This document shows, one piece after another, positions 9,990-19,902 of a stretch of 64,000 bases of DNA. Both the position numbers and the translations under genes were made by a program. Origin of the DNA: Argyresthia goedartella (lineage: Eukaryota > Arthropoda > Insecta > Lepidoptera > Argyresthiidae); the NCBI GenBank assembly GCA_949825045.1, contig OX463815.1:15741231-15805230 (forward strand), written 5' to 3'. Within the stretch, counting starts at the first letter, position 1. Each line of letters begins with the position of its first letter. The notes under the pieces were generated by a model. It was given only the letters and a program-made list of their open reading frames with translations. It searched no databases and was not told the origin of the DNA.

Positions 9990-11176
9990 AAATTTGATTC
10001 ATTTTCTTGGTTAACGACAACCTGATCATTTTGATCATAACATAACGTATCTTGGGGTGGGTATTCGTATGATCCCATATAGAATTGTTCTGCAGATAAC
10101 GGCTCTTCATAACCATAGTAACAAGACTCAGAAGGGTTTTGTATTTCATGTAAATGCATTTCTCGCGACCTGTAGTCAACATGAGAGTTGTCATTGCTCC
10201 GCCAATTGTTGGGCCTTGTTGGTGGCAAAGTTCGGGCCACGGGGTGGCTAACACCACTCATGGGTTGGGCTTGATTGTAAGACTGATTTTGCCGAGTAAA
10301 TTGCGCTTGGGGGATCCTAAAGCCGGTAGACATGTTAGATCTGGGCATGGCACTAAAAATTTGCTGTGTGCGTGAAGGACCTGGATTGTTAGGGTTCCGC
10401 TGATACCTGTTTCTTTGCATTGGTGGTGGGATTGGATCCTGATTTGTCATAAATGCGTGTGTGTGTGGATTTGGTGCAAACGAATAATTTTGAGGGATTT
10501 GAGGTCTAACAGATGTAGGTGCAGTGAATATTTGTGACCTAGCTGAAGGTGCAGTGAATGGTGTCATGTTTCTGAAGGGGGTTGGCTTGTTTTTGCCTTG
10601 CAAATAAAGGATGTTCAACTCTTCTTGCGCAAATTGGAGAGCATCCTCTAAGGTGTTTGGTCGCATGCATCGAATTCGCGATCCTAGTGGGTCATTTAAG
10701 CCTCTTAGGTATGACTGAAGGGCAAGCTTTTTATATAGGGAACGCTTGGCTTCAACGGTGGTGGCTACGCTATCATGTAGTTCCACGTATGTCATGATAG
10801 TGCTCAATAGATTTTGTACCCGTTCGTAAAAATCTTGCGGTGTACCTGTGCCTTGAATTAACATGGACAGGTCTGTGTAGAGAGCAGACTCGTCTCTTTG
10901 ATCACTGAAATTGTTGACCAAAGTATTTCTGATACCTTGCCAAGTGGACGGTGTGCCATTGGTGGCTAATGTACGGCCAGCAGGTCCCGTAATTTTATTT
11001 AAAATGCCATTTAATAGATATAAGTTAATCAACTCATGACCTGGGGCGGCATTTACATATGTCTGAACTAATTGATCACATAATCTTAGGAATCTAATTA
11101 GGACGTTTGGATTCCCGTCAAATTCGGGCAAATTTCTTAGTGCTTTATGAATGGTATCTAAATCTGCGGCCGCCAT
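9956..11176 (-). CDS. gag: Errantivirus Gag
   Basis: 406 codons from the ATG at 11176. The frame stays open upstream but has no earlier ATG after its stop near 11325, so this start is the best choice. The N-terminal half is a helical capsid-like region (RNLPEFDGNPNVLIRFLRLC, later LRGLNDPLG and ALQFAQEEL). The C-terminal half is rich in Pro, Gln, Asn and Arg, and no CCHC zinc knuckle is visible, as is usual for errantivirus Gag. The last 34 bases overlap the pol frame. Gag would form the particle shell and package RNA. Confidence 0.88.
   Translation of the reverse strand: MAAADLDTIHKALRNLPEFDGNPNVLIRFLRLCDQLVQTYVNAAPGHELINLYLLNGILNKITGPAGRTLATNGTPSTWQGIRNTLVNNFSDQRDESALYTDLSMLIQGTGTPQDFYERVQNLLSTIMTYVELHDSVATTVEAKRSLYKKLALQSYLRGLNDPLGSRIRCMRPNTLEDALQFAQEELNILYLQGKNKPTPFRNMTPFTAPSARSQIFTAPTSVRPQIPQNYSFAPNPHTHAFMTNQDPIPPPMQRNRYQRNPNNPGPSRTQQIFSAMPRSNMSTGFRIPQAQFTRQNQSYNQAQPMSGVSHPVARTLPPTRPNNWRSNDNSHVDYRSREMHLHEIQNPSESCYYGYEEPLSAEQFYMGSYEYPPQDTLCYDQNDQVVVNQENESNFPLDTEGSYPE
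9989..9995 (-). promoter_or_regulatory. Gag-pol -1 frameshift slippery heptamer
   Basis: On the minus strand the gag codons AAT TTT preceded by A give A-AAT-TTT, matching the X-XXY-YYZ rule. Slipping back one base enters the pol frame, which is then open for 1,193 codons. The gag stop lies about 33 bases downstream. I did not model a stimulatory RNA structure. Confidence 0.7.
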
Positions 11177-11559
11177 TTCAGTAGGAAATTCCTCCTGTAT
11201 AGGGTCTAAATCCCTAAATGCGTCTCTTTGCTCGATGCGAAGATTACGGCGCCTATTACTATCACTAAGGGAACTACCCCTAAATCGTGCTGAATTAGGA
11301 TGGAAAATTTTTGGGATTATTCAGGACGATTTGGAAAAAAAATTAAGGAAAATGGCAACCAATAATTAGAGTATAATGTACTTACAAAATTAACAGCATC
11401 TTTCCTTGGTTGGAGCCTCGTTCTATCGATGTCTGGATAAGGCGGGTTCCTCTTCACGTCCAAAAGCCAGCTCTCATAGGTTCTTCTTGTAGATGTAGAT
11501 ACAGCGACCAGTTCAGCAGATTGATACTCGAAGAATCCGGAACTGATTCTACAACTCCG

Positions 11560-11570
11560 TGACTGCGCCA
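11560..11570 (-). other. Primer-binding site, tRNA-Ser type
   Basis: The minus strand reads TGGCGCAGTCA, complementary to a tRNA 3' end TGACTGCGCCA. This fits insect serine tRNAs with a GCAGTCG-type acceptor stem at all but one position. It overlaps the last LTR base, as in 17.6 and 297. Confidence 0.7.
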
Positions 11571-11818
11571 ATTATATGTAGTGGCTGACAGTGGAGATGA
11601 AGGAAAGTCCAAGGATGTGCAATTATGATTTATACTCAGTTCTTACATAAAGTGACTTAAAATTAACCAATGTTAGAAAGCGTCCGATGCTAGGAGCGCT
11701 GGTAATAAAAGTGAAAAAAAAATATATGCTTAGTTTTACTATTTCTAAATTGAGGGCATCGACGATATGTGCCTAACTTTGTGTGTTAGGTATATGACGA
11801 CGGTGGCTTTGTATTACA
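11570..11818 (-). repeat. Errantivirus 5' LTR
   Basis: 249 bp, identical by eye to 4398-4646. It starts TGTAATAC and ends ATAATT on the minus strand. The TGTG duplication follows at 11819-11822. Confidence 0.93.
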
Positions 11819-11822
11819 TGTG

Positions 11823-12589
11823 ACACATAATGTTTACATTTTACTATTGTTAAAGTAGGTATTTACATCAGGGGAAGGGATTAAGTCTAACACCTCCTCT
11901 AGGAAGAGACGAGATAGAGAGAGAGAAACTAGGGACAGATGAGGGAATAGGTGATATAAGTTATACAAACACAAACATTGGAACAAAAAGTATTTATCTC
12001 TACACAATAATAATAAAGTAAAAATAACATAGCTTTTTCCTATATGGAGTGGTACAGTTATACCCACGTTTAACATGTTATAAAATATACAGTTTTGTGT
12101 GATAGGGGGCTAGCCCATCGCCTCAGCTATGTAGAGTGAAGGTTTCTTCATGATGAAGCATGGACGGCAAATTCGGTCAGATGACACTATCTGCAATGCC
12201 AAACACAATGTGATTTTAGCGAATGAAAGCGAAATCCCATTAGCAAGGATCGTAAATAATATTCATATGTATTAAGTATTAGTTATTATTGTGTTACAAG
12301 TTTTGATTAGGTTATTGTTAATTTCTTTTTTAAATTTAAACTAAAACTTGATTAGTACAATTTATTTACTTTTTAATTTATTTAGTTATAGGGAGGGATG
12401 TAGAAGTGTGTTGATACTGTTGATATAGCGACTAGAGAATAGTTTTAATAGATGCTGGTTTTTCAGCAACCAATAGGGAATGATCACTCTATTGTATCTG
12501 ACAATTGTTTCTTTCTTTCTTTCCTAGAAACATGTGTGTAACTGGGAATAATGTAATGTACCCAGCTATTTATATTTATTTTATTCAAT
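11823..12589. other. Spacer, no supported gene
   Basis: AT-rich with a GA-rich run near 11910-11935. The 80-codon minus ORF at 11834-12076 is leucine-rich low-complexity and unconvincing. I see no element ends here. Confidence 0.5.
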
Positions 12590-12717
12590 ATATTTAGTTG
12601 GGTCTATGGGACAAGGAGTGGAGGGAGACCGCTCAGGATCGGATAGAGTGGAAGAGGGGGAGAGAGGCCTTTGCCCAGCAGTGGGACATGGTGGGCTCGT
12701 AATAATAATAATATTTA
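12590..12717 (+). mobile_element. Severely 5'-truncated RTE LINE copy
   Basis: About 110 bp of an RTE 3' terminus at 12597-12710. It encodes the last residues (KEWRETAQDRIEWKRGREAF), a stop, and a (TAA)n tail. It matches the 3' end of the copy at 20791-22983 almost base for base. A 7-bp duplication ATATTTA flanks it (12590-12596 and 12711-12717). Confidence 0.8.
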
Positions 12718-12965
12718 TCGGTTCTATGGTTTCAATTATTAAGGTACTGTTTCCACATGTGTTTTGTGTTGTCTAGAATAGCTTGTTTAAGAGTATAATT
12801 AATATGTGCTAATTTGAAAGCATTCTTAATATGAGCACACCATATGGCACACACGCTAGTAAGGAGCAATTTCTCAATAGCATGTGTAACAGTACCTTTA
12901 GTTAGAGACTACAAGGCTTGCTGTAAAAATGATTGATATTGTAGGTAGGTATTTTAAGTACTTAC

Positions 12966-13180
12966 ATCTCGTGCGTCGACTCTATGGTTTGCATATACTT
13001 GTATTGTGAATGAGCAGTAAGATATTCCCCAACTAACTCATAGCTTCGTAGCTGCTGTCGAAGAGCACGACCTCCACTGCGACGGCCAGTACCAGCGTCG
13101 CAGAATAAACACGGCGGGCCCTTGTTACTTGTCATGGTAGGCATTGACAAATAACAAGCCAACAACAAAAACTTTAACAA
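12966..13180 (-). CDS. Candidate coding exon with a consensus splice donor, function unknown
   Basis: A 71-codon minus-strand frame ends at the donor GAGAT|GTAAGT (GT at 12964-12965), leaving codon phase 2. Two possible starts exist. The upstream one (13180) would give a hydrophobic N-terminus (LKFLLLACYL), the inner one begins MTSNKGPPCLFC. The body has a C-x2-C pair followed by a basic, serine-rich GRRSGGRALRQQLRSYELV segment. I do not recognise the family. No matching second exon was found. It lies 36 bases from the end of a CR1 3' UTR region and could belong to a host gene or an unknown transposon. Confidence 0.35.
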
Positions 13181-13230
13181 ACACAGCTAACAACAATACA
13201 TAAAAAAACCTACAAGAGTTTTGTTCAATT

Positions 13231-13255
13231 AGATAAGATAAGATAAGATAAGATA
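13231..13255 (-). repeat. (AGATA)n tail of the CR1 LINE
   Basis: Five tandem pentamers at the 3' end of the minus-strand LINE. CR1-clade elements commonly end in such repeats. Confidence 0.75.
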
Positions 13256-13560
13256 ATGGTTTATTTAACGGAAGAATACAGAGTTTCACTTATTAATTAG
13301 GTACGTATTTGCTAAGGAATTGCATAGATTACCGGCGGCCCTCACACTAGGTTAGACCTGTATCGTGAGGCCCAGTTCTTTGACATAAGAATCACAACTT
13401 AGGTTTTACTTACGGCAAGAGGTGTACATTATAATTATGCAGTTTGTTTAATAAACAATGGATGTATGATATGGAGATAAGATCGTTAAATGGAGAGAAA
13501 AATTATAGGAATACTTACTAAATAGAAATACTTAAATATAATAAAAGGGAGGGGAGGTGA

Positions 13561-16437
13561 TTATGTATCGATTTTCATGAAATCCTCAGTTTCTTGGTAT
13601 TTAATAGATTTCAACCATTTTAGAATAATGAGTTTAGAAGCTCTCACCGTACAGTGCTTGATGTCGCATTGTCCGATAACCCTGTTGTAGATGAAGGGCA
13701 TAATGAAATTGGGGAAACGACGAGCAAACGATGTTTTGGCTGCAGGTTGCGGCACACGGAAGATTCTTTTTTTCAGAAGATCTTCATAAATTACACTGCG
13801 GATTGTCTTGCCGTGCATGTGGGTAGCAGCTTTCAGTATAAAGATTTGTCGTACGCTCAAAAGATCCGCTTCAGCATACAGAGCATCAGTCGAGAATCTG
13901 TATGGTTTTTTTAGCATGACTTTTATAACCGATCGCTGCGCTCTCTCAAGTGTCAGCATAACAGACACACCAGATCCTCCCCAGACTGCAATGCAGTAGC
14001 TCAGTATTGAGTCGCACAGAGCCACATAGACCAGCCTAAGAATACGCTTGCAGGCAGAGTTTCGTAGCGCACGCATGACGTGAATAACTTTCCTTACCCT
14101 TTTGGCTGTGTCGGCGATATGAGCTTTAAAGGAGAGGTTCTGGTCGATCGTGACTCCCAGGTATTTTATGGTTTCAGCACGTTCGATCACCTCACACTTG
14201 CATGACACTGAGTCACAGAGAGAGTGAATCCGCATGCGGGTGTCGGACTTGGGCTCTGATGCTCGAGTTTTGTGAAAACACATATATTTACTCTTTTTGC
14301 CATTGAGCGTAAGGAGATTGGAGTTAAGCCATTCAGCAATGCTCGCCAAACCTATTTCGCTCTTTTGCAGAGCATTGTGCCAAGTATCTCCGTTGAAGAT
14401 GGCAACAGTGTCATCGGCGTAGCAGAGTATGCTTACGTCTGGGGGTGGGGCACTATGAATATCATTTATGTATATTAGGAAGAGTGTAGGGCCTAACACG
14501 CTTCCCTGTGGTACTCCGAAATTAATAGGAAGCTCGCGACTGGTGTTAGTGTCAATTTTTAAGCAAAGTTTTCTGTCCGTGAGGTAGCTTCTGAACCAAT
14601 CAAGAGTCTGCCCTCGGATTCCTTTGGTTTCAAGCTTCTTGAGTAGTATGGGTACAGATACGGTGTCGAAGGCCTTTGCGAGGTCTAGGAATACTCCAAT
14701 ACACTTTTTGCCTAGGTCAAGGTTTGAAGATACCTGATCAATCAGAGACCTAACGGCATCCTCCGTAGATAATCCCTTTCGGAACCCAAACTGGTTTTCC
14801 GAAATTAGCCGATATTTCTCAAGGTAAGATACCAAGCGCTTGTTAACAACTTTTTCGAGAATCTTTGAGAAGAGGCCAAGAAGTGAGATGGGTCTGTAGT
14901 TCTCTGGAGATTCTCTATTGCCATTTTTGTAAATGGGAATGACCTGTGCCAACTTCCACGTTTGGGGGAATATGCCTGTTGAGAGGCTCAGATTAAAGAT
15001 ATGAGTTAGGGGGACAACTATTTCGCTACTTATTTCTTTGATTAGCTTGGGTGTGTGGCCATCGTGACCAGGAGAGCTATCGTTCTTTAAATTCGCGATG
15101 ATCTTCCTTACTTCAAAAACATCAGTTGGCTGCATGAAAAAGGATTCAGGAGTCGACTCACTAATTGTGATCTCTGAAGTGGCATCCTTGAACGATTTAT
15201 GTTGTTTTTGAAGCAATTGGTTCGCTAGATTCACGCCTACATTGGCAAAGTATTTATTACAGTGATCCACTGACTCTTGAGGGTCGGGCTTAATTTTTAT
15301 AAGTCCAGATGATGTAGATGGTTTGTCTGTACGGTTGCTAATTTTATTTATTACTTTCCACAGACCTTTCGGGTCATTTTTTTTGCTCTCCGATTCGGCA
15401 GTTTCATGAGCAGACTTAAGTTTGCGGAGCAGATCCACACAGAAGTTTCTGTACCTGATGTAAACAATTTTTCTCACAGGATCATTGGGATGTTTTCTAG
15501 TATCGAGATGAAGATTGTCACGATGTCTGATGCATCTCAGTAAACCTGGGGTTATCCATTGTTTGAGGATGAGGTTTGATCTTCTGACCCGCTTCAAGGT
15601 TGTGTGTTTATCTACAGCATCACTCAAAATCTGATTGAATTCTGAGACGGCCTCTTCCACATCGGTGGCCAACATAACGGGTGCCCAGTTTGTGTTTCGC
15701 AGTTCGGAAGCCACTAGCAGAGAATCGACCCTTTTTATGATTCTATCGGGTTTCTTCGGGCAGCCATTAGTTAGAGACAGTGCCATCACCGCTATGTTAT
15801 GGTCGGTGATGTCTGTTTGAGCTACCATGCCGAGTATTTCTTTGGTTTTAGCTCGGACGAAAATGTGGTCTAGGCAGTTGTTTAGTCTGGTGGGTTTTGT
15901 TATTGCAGGAATGAGTCCTGATTCTGCCATTATACAAAGATACTCTGTGCTGTTTTGCTCGTCAAGGATGTTAATATTGATGTCACCAGCAACAATTACC
16001 GTTTGTTCATTTTTAATGCCGACTAGAAGATCATTAAGAGAGGCAATGAAATTTCCGCAATTTGTAAAGGAGGGGGATCTGTATAGGCATATTATAGTAG
16101 TTGAGTTTGGAAGCTCTATGGACAGGCATTCAGTTTCAGCTAAGTTTGGTTCCTGTACACTTGCGTTCCAGCACTCTTTTATGTATGTAGTTACACCACC
16201 ACATCGATTGTGGGTATTTTTAGTAAAGTATGAGTTGTATCCTTGTATTTCTCCTACGCCGGTTCCGGTTGCCAGCCAACACTCAGTGAGCACAATAACA
16301 TCGAAGCTGGTATCGAAGCGTTTAAGGGCTACTAAAAATTCATCGAAATTGTGGGCAATACTGCGGATATTGAACGTAAGGATTTTAAGGTTAAACGTTA
16401 ATAAAGACTCGCTACATTTTTCTATTTTGTCGTGCAA
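13561..16437 (-). CDS. CR1 LINE ORF2: apurinic endonuclease plus reverse transcriptase
   Basis: 958 codons with no internal stop. The N-terminal endonuclease shows LTFNIRSIAHNF, VLTECW, VAGDININ and a TDITDHNIAVM block, the expected catalytic set. Reverse transcriptase follows with PENYRPISLL, FGFRKGLSTEDAV, FLDLAKAFDTV, GVPQGSVLGP and CYADDTVAIF (catalytic YADD). A C-terminal helical region follows; there is no RNase H. It nicks target DNA and primes reverse transcription there. The ATG at 16437 (MHDKIEKCSESL) begins shortly before the endonuclease fold and is a reasonable start. The 204-codon plus-strand ORF at 15827-16441 is its antisense shadow. Confidence 0.9.
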   Translation of the reverse strand: MHDKIEKCSESLLTFNLKILTFNIRSIAHNFDEFLVALKRFDTSFDVIVLTECWLATGTGVGEIQGYNSYFTKNTHNRCGGVTTYIKECWNASVQEPNLAETECLSIELPNSTTIICLYRSPSFTNCGNFIASLNDLLVGIKNEQTVIVAGDININILDEQNSTEYLCIMAESGLIPAITKPTRLNNCLDHIFVRAKTKEILGMVAQTDITDHNIAVMALSLTNGCPKKPDRIIKRVDSLLVASELRNTNWAPVMLATDVEEAVSEFNQILSDAVDKHTTLKRVRRSNLILKQWITPGLLRCIRHRDNLHLDTRKHPNDPVRKIVYIRYRNFCVDLLRKLKSAHETAESESKKNDPKGLWKVINKISNRTDKPSTSSGLIKIKPDPQESVDHCNKYFANVGVNLANQLLQKQHKSFKDATSEITISESTPESFFMQPTDVFEVRKIIANLKNDSSPGHDGHTPKLIKEISSEIVVPLTHIFNLSLSTGIFPQTWKLAQVIPIYKNGNRESPENYRPISLLGLFSKILEKVVNKRLVSYLEKYRLISENQFGFRKGLSTEDAVRSLIDQVSSNLDLGKKCIGVFLDLAKAFDTVSVPILLKKLETKGIRGQTLDWFRSYLTDRKLCLKIDTNTSRELPINFGVPQGSVLGPTLFLIYINDIHSAPPPDVSILCYADDTVAIFNGDTWHNALQKSEIGLASIAEWLNSNLLTLNGKKSKYMCFHKTRASEPKSDTRMRIHSLCDSVSCKCEVIERAETIKYLGVTIDQNLSFKAHIADTAKRVRKVIHVMRALRNSACKRILRLVYVALCDSILSYCIAVWGGSGVSVMLTLERAQRSVIKVMLKKPYRFSTDALYAEADLLSVRQIFILKAATHMHGKTIRSVIYEDLLKKRIFRVPQPAAKTSFARRFPNFIMPFIYNRVIGQCDIKHCTVRASKLIILKWLKSIKYQETEDFMKIDT

Positions 16438-16733
16438 TTGACATTCTATTGTGAAAGATTTGTCTATTTGATTAACAGTTTCAATTAAGTCAAGGGGGGT
16501 GATTGTTGCAAGAGGCAGTTAAAGATGTCAGTTGCTTTAGGGCAAGGTATGGTAAAGTAGCGAGAAAGCGATAGTTTGTATCTGGGAGGATTTGATAGTT
16601 CAGTTCTAGTGGTTGGGAAAAGGATGGGGATTCTCTGGGATATCGAGGGTTGATAGATATAATAATACATAGGTATAAGGAAATTATAGTTGCCAGCATT
16701 TTACTACATATTACACTCAGTGCACAAGTAAAT

Positions 16734-17795
16734 TTAATTATTTTTATGCGCCGAGTTTGGGGGGTCGGTCCAGAGGCCAATTTTCTGGTCAATATCAAAG
16801 ACAGTGCGAATGGGGATAGCTGGCATTCTTTCTGCTTTGCGGACGAATATGCAACCGTCCCGTACCCAGCAGAATCGGTATTTTTGCTGCGATGCTCGTT
16901 GTCTTGCGTTCCGAAATAACAGTCGATTAGCTTTAGTCAGCCGTTCATTCACGAAGACCCCCATGGACGTCCCGGGTACAATGTCCTGCGAGGTAAGGTT
17001 TTTTCTTTCTTTTGCAGCTTTAACCATTTCATCGCGCTTAGCTCGGCGGACTAGTTTGACTACAATTGGCCGAGGTAAGTTTTTGGGATTGGTAGGGGAT
17101 GGTACCAGGGGCGATCGCCGGGGTCCGGCTCGATGAATCCCGTCGATGTCTGACTCTGTAAGGTCAACTCCGATCTTGGTAGCGGCTATCAGGACAAGTT
17201 GGCGCGTATTTTCATTGTCAACCTCGGGAATTCCTGCAATCTCTAGCTCATTTCTGAGTCCTTGTTGCTGTAGTTCTGCTACTGAGGAACGAAGATCAAG
17301 AATTTCTAAGTCTTTTAGTTGCATGGCTTCATCGTTTTCTGGGCTTGATTGGCAGGTTGACAAGAGGCTAATTTGGTTTTTCAGTTCTGTTACTTCTTTT
17401 CTGAGTAGCAAAATTTCTTGATTTTGGAGAGATATGTCATTGACTGCCTGTCTGAGATGCCGGATCTCTGTAAGTAACATCGAAATATCGAAAGCAGCGC
17501 CAAACTCTAACGATGTGTCCAATTCGGGTGCCCTGTCTTTCCTATAAGTCACATTCATGTGCTCTAAGTGAGTATTTGTCCGCACGGGGGTATTGCTATT
17601 ATCTCCTTTACGTTTCTTACACTTACACTCTGGACATACACAGGTTAGATTCACCGAGTCGGAGGGCTGGACCTTGAGAGAGTCGTACACGCATAACTTG
17701 TGTAGTCGGTTGTCACAGCTGATACAGTCGTAGTACTCTAGTTCATGTATTTCTTCACAGCAGGCGGCACATAGGAAGAACGGACCCATAATCAT
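16734..17795 (-). CDS. CR1 LINE ORF1: PHD-like zinc finger, coiled coil, FP-like RNA-binding domain
   Basis: 353 codons. Residues about 5-58 hold a cysteine/histidine array (CAACC...CISC...LHKLC...CVCPECKC) typical of PHD-like fingers in CR1 ORF1. A coiled coil with leucine heptads follows at about 100-170. The C-terminal half (ELEIAGIPE, IGVDLTESDIDGIHRAG, RLTKANRLLFRNAR) resembles the baculovirus FP25K-like and transposase-22-like domain used by LINE ORF1 proteins to bind RNA. No frameshift is visible. It lies upstream of ORF2 on the same transcript and probably packages the LINE RNA. Confidence 0.82.
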   Translation of the reverse strand: MIMGPFFLCAACCEEIHELEYYDCISCDNRLHKLCVYDSLKVQPSDSVNLTCVCPECKCKKRKGDNSNTPVRTNTHLEHMNVTYRKDRAPELDTSLEFGAAFDISMLLTEIRHLRQAVNDISLQNQEILLLRKEVTELKNQISLLSTCQSSPENDEAMQLKDLEILDLRSSVAELQQQGLRNELEIAGIPEVDNENTRQLVLIAATKIGVDLTESDIDGIHRAGPRRSPLVPSPTNPKNLPRPIVVKLVRRAKRDEMVKAAKERKNLTSQDIVPGTSMGVFVNERLTKANRLLFRNARQRASQQKYRFCWVRDGCIFVRKAERMPAIPIRTVFDIDQKIGLWTDPPNSAHKNN

Positions 17796-18342
17796 GGTAA
17801 AAAGAAAAAAAAAAAAACAATCAAGTTCAAAGTTTCCTCACAGAGACAATTCGCACTCACGTTCCGATGTCGCTTCTGGCAAGTAGTGTACTCGCAGGTA
17901 GGCGGCTATGAGCGGGCGCGGTGAGTCACGCAAACTGCTTTTGGTCGACGCGTCGCGTCGTCGACTCCTGCAAGCGATAGTGGTTCTTACGTCGCTTGCG
18001 CAGCGGTGGAAGTTGCCTGCACTTGCGCGGTCAGCTGTTCCACGGGCCCGTCGCGTGATCGATGAGTTAACAATTGATTTATCTCTTCAAATGCTTTCTT
18101 GCAGTTTGTTGCAGGCGGCTGATAGGCGCACTTTGGGTAACTACGTTTAATTGATAACTGGTAGAAGTTTAGTTAGTAATATTTACAGATTACTAGATTT
18201 AAAGCAATAAAAACTGCGTAACGATTACGGAAGCGGTTTAACGGCCAAGTGGCGCGTCAAAGAATCGTTTCAATTCAAGCCATAAACCAAATCAAATAAC
18301 CCGCGCAAAGTATTTTTTTTTATGACTGATGTCGGGTTTTTC

Positions 18343-18505
18343 AGTGGGTCATTTTTTCGTCGCACTTTGAACTCAGATTTCTCGAAAAGTAAATCGTTTT
18401 AGAAACTCATAACTGCACAGATTTGTTTATAATAATTTACTCTATAGATCGACACCCGTTTCATCACTGGCCGCAGTAATCATGGTTTTTGAGTAGTATG
18501 CCAAA
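18343..18505 (-). repeat. Unnamed dispersed repeat, copy 2
   Basis: Inverted relative to 3166-3312, with matching CTGCGGCCAG, GAAACGGGTGTCGAT, ATAGAGTAAATTATTATAAA and CTGAGTTCAAA blocks. It is noncoding. Confidence 0.6.
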
Positions 18506-19816
18506 ATGATAGATGCCCTTTATGGTTATACTTATCTACCTATATAAATAGTTTTGTGTTTATGCAGTCTTCTCTGCTAGACCATAATAGGTTTTGTTGC
18601 TGTACTGTGGCTTCTCTGAGCCTTTTCCGTAGAGCTTCCACTGATAATGGCGAGTATGGTGGAGGGCCAATTGTTGGCCTTCCTGCCCCTAATTTTGCTA
18701 GCTTGTATAGCAACCCCTTTTACCTTACTGCCACATACTTACGATAAGAACTAGGGGACAGAACCGAACCACATCAGCGACCTACTTTTGTATTACTCGA
18801 TAATATGAAATAGGTTCCCTGATAGGCTAATGATAATGATTAAGAAACAATAAATACTATTACATCTTGCTGTATTTTACTACAACTATCAACTCCCAAT
18901 TAACTAATCAACGGGCTGGTGCAACAAGACCAGATGTCCCATAAAGATTTTCTTCACAAGTTAACCAAGCGCATTTATTAATCCTTACACTATGGCTTAA
19001 GGGTCCCCTTTCCTTTGAACCATTAATTAAGTCGTCTGATTACTATGCGTAAAGTTTATGGGACCTAAGATTTATTGGATTTGGCCGTCTTAGACCCCCC
19101 AAATAATTTAATACAGCGGCTTATTAAAAAGTTAAGTTTTTGTTATAAATGGTGTATACCTCGGCTGCAGCAGCTGTTTCGTTTTTATCGATATTCTATT
19201 ATTTTTGTAAAAAAAGACAGAAGCTTTTTTTACAGTTAATTTCTAATAATTGAGATTTTGAACAGTAACTGTTTTTTTCTTTAAGAACAATAAAACATCG
19301 ATACTAAAGAAACGGTAATATTTCCGCAACACAAGTTCGACCTAAATGGTTCTAAATGATCTGTACTACCTTCGTTTGAACAATTTGCATCGATCTACTA
19401 AACATTCTGTATACGAGTAGTAAATAATAGTTATACATTATGACGTGTGGACTTACATGCTTGTGACCGTTGGTTCCTCAATTTACATAATGTATCGCAT
19501 GAACGACTAATGAACACTTTACGACAATCTGGGGTAACTTGGTGGTAAAATAATAAGACCACAAAGGCTAATACTAATTATAGGTACAGTACGATCACTT
19601 TAACTTCACGGTTTTAGCCGATGAAAGTGATCAAGATGTCCTGGAAACTTGATATTTGGCACAGAGGTTATCCTAGGGGAAAGTCTGACAACAGTTAATT
19701 TAATTACGATAAAAAAGCCGAGAAGTCTCGAGCGGTGCAGTTAAAATTATAGTTTTTTGTGCAAAGTTTTAGTTTTAAGGTTAGTCATAACAATAAATTA
19801 TCTACAAATATAAAAA
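18506..19816. other. Spacer, no supported gene
   Basis: A stretch at about 18560-18730 is open on both strands. The minus-strand reading contains GAGRPTIGPPPYSPLSVEAL and EALRKRLREATVQQQ, which looks compositionally like protein but matches nothing I know. The rest is AT-rich. Confidence 0.35.
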
Positions 19817-19902
19817 AACGGTCAAGTGCGGGTCGGACTCGCACACGAAGGGTTTCGTACCATCGTGCAAGAAAACATAAGGACAAAAAATATAAAAAAA
19901 AA

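Larger units (their letters stand above)
4398..11818 (-). mobile_element. Complete errantivirus (Ty3/gypsy LTR retrovirus, 17.6/297/TED-like)
   Basis: The element is 7,421 bp and read on the minus strand. It has two 249-bp LTRs that I found identical by eye, flanked by a 4-bp duplication TGTG (4394-4397 and 11819-11822). Read 5' to 3' it holds LTR, tRNA-Ser-like primer site, gag, pol in the -1 frame, env, polypurine tract and LTR. LTRs start TGTAATAC and end ATAATT, so the primer site overlaps the last LTR base, as in the 17.6/297 group. All three coding regions are open. The identical LTRs imply recent insertion. Presence of env with a furin-type site supports errantivirus rather than an env-less gypsy. 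Confidence 0.92.
13231..18120 (-). mobile_element. CR1-like LINE with two open ORFs
   Basis: Minus-strand order: GC-rich 5' UTR (about 17796-18120), ORF1 (16734-17795), a 296-bp gap, ORF2 (13561-16437), a 3' UTR, and an (AGATA)n tail at 13231-13255 in place of poly(A). Short tandem tails and a PHD-type ORF1 are typical of the CR1 clade. Both ORFs appear uninterrupted, so the copy could be nearly full-length. The exact 5' end and a target duplication were not found. Confidence 0.8.

Noticed and set aside
15827..16441. 204-codon plus-strand ORF
   Set aside because: It is antisense to the endonuclease of CR1 ORF2 and has no domain of its own.
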